In this document: one piece after another, positions 62,139 to 64,000 of the stretch | Position numbering within the stretch: the stretch's first letter is position 1 | Layout of the letters: every line of letters begins with the position of its first letter | Assembly (NCBI RefSeq): GCF_005484585.1 | Contig: NZ_CP039435.1 | Location: 806,001 to 870,000 of the forward strand | Direction of reading: 5' to 3' | DNA: 64,000 bases | Source of the DNA: Brevundimonas sp. SGAir0440 | GTDB lineage: Bacteria; Pseudomonadota; Alphaproteobacteria; Caulobacterales; Caulobacteraceae | The notes under the pieces: generated by a model | What the model was told of the DNA's origin: nothing | Database searches by the model: none | Seen by the model: the letters and a program-made list of their open reading frames with translations, nothing else | Made by a program: the position numbers and the translations under genes

Positions 62139-63146
62139 ATGAGAGATTTCAAGGGCATGAAGCGTCAGCGCGGACGCAATCGGAACAAGGCGGGCGCCAA
62201 TAACGCCAACAACGCCAATCCGAATCGTTCGTGGGATTCGCAGGGCCCCGAGAACATCAAGGTCCGGGGCAACGCCCAGACGGTGTACGAGCGCTATCAG
62301 CAGCTGGCCCGCGATGCGGCCTCCAGCGGCGACCGGGTGCTGGCCGAAAACTATCAGCAGCACGCCGAGCACTATTATCGCGTCCTGCGCGCGCTCCAGC
62401 CGCAGCGGTCCTTCTCGGACATCGCCGCGCGCGAACAGTCCAACCAGGGCTTCGACATCGACTTCGAGGACGAATCGGGCGCCCAGGCCGCCGCCTTCGT
62501 CGCCGCCCAGCAGGCCGCCGACCGTCAGGCCGCAGAGGCCGCCGAACGCGCCGAGCAGAACCAGAACCGCGACCGCGACTACAATCGCGACCGGGACCGG
62601 GACCGGGATCGTGACAACCGCGACCGCGACCGCGATCAGAACCGCGATCGTGACCGTGACCAGAACCGCGACGGCCAGCAGCCGCGCGAACCCCGCGAGC
62701 CGCGCGAGGGCGACGAGGTCCGCGCCGAGGGCGAGGGCGGCGGTCGTCGCGAAAGCCGCCGCGAACGCTGGGAGCGTCGGCGCGAGGAACGCAATCGCCG
62801 CTTCGACAATCAGGACGGCGGCCAAGACGGCGCTGAGGGCGTAGCTCCTGCCTATGCCGAGGCCGACCGCGCCGAAGCCGTCAGCGAGGCGCCCGCCGCT
62901 GAAGCCCCTGTGACTGAAACGCCGAGCGTCGAGGCGCCGGCCGCCGATGAACGGCCCGCACGCCGTCCGCGCCGCACCGCCGCCGCTGTCGCGGCGGATG
63001 AGGGCGACGCCCCGACCGCCCTGCCGGGCTTTCTGACCCGCGCGCCGGCGTCGTCGGCCCCGGCCGAGCAGGCCGAAGGCGAGGCGGCCCCGCGTCGCCG
63101 TGCGCCGCGCCGCAAGCCCGAAGCCGCCGCAGCCAGCGAAGACTGA
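62139..63146 (+). CDS. DUF4167 domain protein with Arg/Asp-rich repeat
   Basis: 335 aa. The conserved N-terminal DUF4167 region is visible (NANPNRSWDSQGPENIKVRGNAQTVYERYQQLARDA, then GDRVLAENYQQHAEHYYRVLRAL). The middle (about residues 145-180) is a low-complexity NRDRDRD-type repeat, followed by a basic and then Ala/Glu/Pro-rich tail ending RRRAPRRKP. The basic, disordered build suggests RNA or ribosome binding, but that is inference. The function of the family is not known to me. Confidence 0.82.
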   Translation: MRDFKGMKRQRGRNRNKAGANNANNANPNRSWDSQGPENIKVRGNAQTVYERYQQLARDAASSGDRVLAENYQQHAEHYYRVLRALQPQRSFSDIAAREQSNQGFDIDFEDESGAQAAAFVAAQQAADRQAAEAAERAEQNQNRDRDYNRDRDRDRDRDNRDRDRDQNRDRDRDQNRDGQQPREPREPREGDEVRAEGEGGGRRESRRERWERRREERNRRFDNQDGGQDGAEGVAPAYAEADRAEAVSEAPAAEAPVTETPSVEAPAADERPARRPRRTAAAVAADEGDAPTALPGFLTRAPASSAPAEQAEGEAAPRRRAPRRKPEAAAASED

Positions 63147-63217
63147 TAGCAACCCAAGCGAGTATATTTACCTGAACGCAACCCCGGCGCGCCAAGATGG
63201 CGCGTCGGAGGGGCGTC

Positions 63218-64000
63218 ATGGATTTCGTCTTGCTTGTCTTGTCCCTGGCGCTGGCGGGGACCTGCGCCGGGATCTGGCTCTGGCTTCAGGCGCACGGGGT
63301 CGCCGAGCGCCTGCGTCGTGAGAACGCTCGGCTCGAAGCCCGCATCGTGCAGCAGACCCAAGGCCTGCGCCACGCCCTGACGACGGCCGAGGGCGAGGTC
63401 GATCGCCTGACCGCCGAGCTGCGGACGCGGGACGAAATCATGCAGGCCCTGGGGCGCGAATTGCGCAACCCGCTGACCACCATCATGGGCTTCTCTCAAT
63501 TATTGCGAGCCAACGACCAGGCCGACCCCCTGACCGCGCGTCAGGCTCAGTTCGTGCGTCAGATCGAGGCCGCGGCCGGCGTCCTGTTGGCTCTGATCGA
63601 GGAAAGCGAAGCCTTCATGGACGCTGACGGCGGCGGTTCGCCTTCGCTGCACCGCGTCGATCTGCGTCTGGCGCTGCGCCAGGTCTGCGATGGGCTGGAG
63701 GCGCAGGCGCGAGAAGCAGGGGTGACGCTGGCCTGTCCGCCGCCTGCCCACGGCCTGTGCGTCATGGCCGATCCGGGCCAGATCCGCCGCATCCTGCGCC
63801 GCTTGGTCGAGAACGCCCTGCGCCATTCGCCCGGCGGAGGCACGGTGCGCATGGAGATGTCGCGCGCCGAGGACCGGATCATCATCGCCATCCATGACGC
63901 CGGCATGAGTCTGACCGGGGCAGGCGACGACCGACCGTTCCGCCCGTTGGATGGTCGCGACGCCAGAGGCGGCACCGCCCTCGGCGTCGCCTCGGTCCAG
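63218..64000 (+). CDS. membrane-anchored histidine-kinase-like protein without the phospho-acceptor His (3' end outside window)
   Basis: At least 261 aa; the frame is open at the window end. ATG 63218 follows GGAGGGGC. One N-terminal membrane helix (VLLVLSLALAGTCAGIWLWL), then a coiled coil (about residues 28-75), then the HisKA-like helix. The H-box reads ALGRELRNPLTTIMGF, so Arg80 replaces the usual His. The ATPase domain begins with a normal N-box (LVENALRHSPGGG) and a weak G1 box (HDAGMS). It could be a pseudokinase like the tyrosine-bearing DivL, or bind ATP without phosphorylating itself. Confidence 0.8.
   Translation, partial: MDFVLLVLSLALAGTCAGIWLWLQAHGVAERLRRENARLEARIVQQTQGLRHALTTAEGEVDRLTAELRTRDEIMQALGRELRNPLTTIMGFSQLLRANDQADPLTARQAQFVRQIEAAAGVLLALIEESEAFMDADGGGSPSLHRVDLRLALRQVCDGLEAQAREAGVTLACPPPAHGLCVMADPGQIRRILRRLVENALRHSPGGGTVRMEMSRAEDRIIIAIHDAGMSLTGAGDDRPFRPLDGRDARGGTALGVASVQ

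Overview
The window is high-GC, gene-dense chromosomal DNA. I read it as an alphaproteobacterium of the order Caulobacterales, most like Brevundimonas. The evidence is the trpF-trpB-trpA-accD-folC order, an AccD without its zinc-finger cysteines, alpha-type AddAB, a DUF1134/EipA-like protein, a DUF4167 protein, a UDP-sulfoquinovose synthase (sulfolipid) and large TonB-dependent receptors. The genus is inference from memory. No prophage, insertion sequence, CRISPR array or resistance island was seen.

Layout. 1-6924 (+): end of a 16S pseudouridine synthase gene, then trpF, trpB, two small exported-protein genes, trpA, accD and folC, with a DoxX-like gene opposed. 6921-17245 (-): a small conserved protein, trxA, and a tightly overlapping operon plsC-like/tsaE/amgK/murU/addB/addA that joins peptidoglycan recycling, tRNA modification and recombination repair. 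17361-25124 (mostly +): two tandem S9 peptidases, an AsmA-like protein and a lipoprotein esterase, then tRNA-Leu(CAA). 25275-32741 (-): small envelope proteins, fumarylacetoacetase and 4-hydroxyphenylpyruvate dioxygenase (tyrosine breakdown), an isoaspartyl peptidase and a metallopeptidase. 32824-39070: ExoD, a DedA-like protein, DsbB and Coq7, a thiolase, a short-chain dehydrogenase and an OmpA protein with 23 consecutive prolines. 39357-47346: a KpsS-like protein, a TonB receptor behind a Pho box, the agmatine-to-putrescine pair, an esterase and a GT9 glycosyltransferase. 47460-50217: infC, an MFS gene, rpmI and rplT. 50309-64000: a hybrid histidine kinase, a polysaccharide deacetylase, pheS, a small gene, pheT, a permease, an EipA-like lipoprotein, two nucleotide-sugar or epimerase genes, a DUF4167 protein, and a truncated histidine-kinase-like protein lacking its phospho-acceptor histidine.

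Most interesting signal. Nine copies of a small stem / internal-loop / stem element recur between genes. Each has a 5-6 bp outer stem whose sequence differs between copies but stays paired, a conserved 5' loop strand beginning CAAG (CAAGYM), a short 3' strand (usually GAU), and a variable inner hairpin. All nine lie on the sense strand of the adjacent gene. Seven lie just upstream of the ribosome-binding sites of trxA, rpmI, rplT and a thiolase gene (four tandem 40-bp units there). Two lie just after the stop codons of rplT and an epimerase gene. Compensatory changes and constant orientation suggest an RNA-level element. I do not recognise it as a named family.

Other points are an AUU start for infC, a three-repeat Pho box before a TonB receptor, two exported-protein genes between trpB and trpA, a kinase with Arg at the phospho-acceptor position, and two palindromic intergenic repeats.
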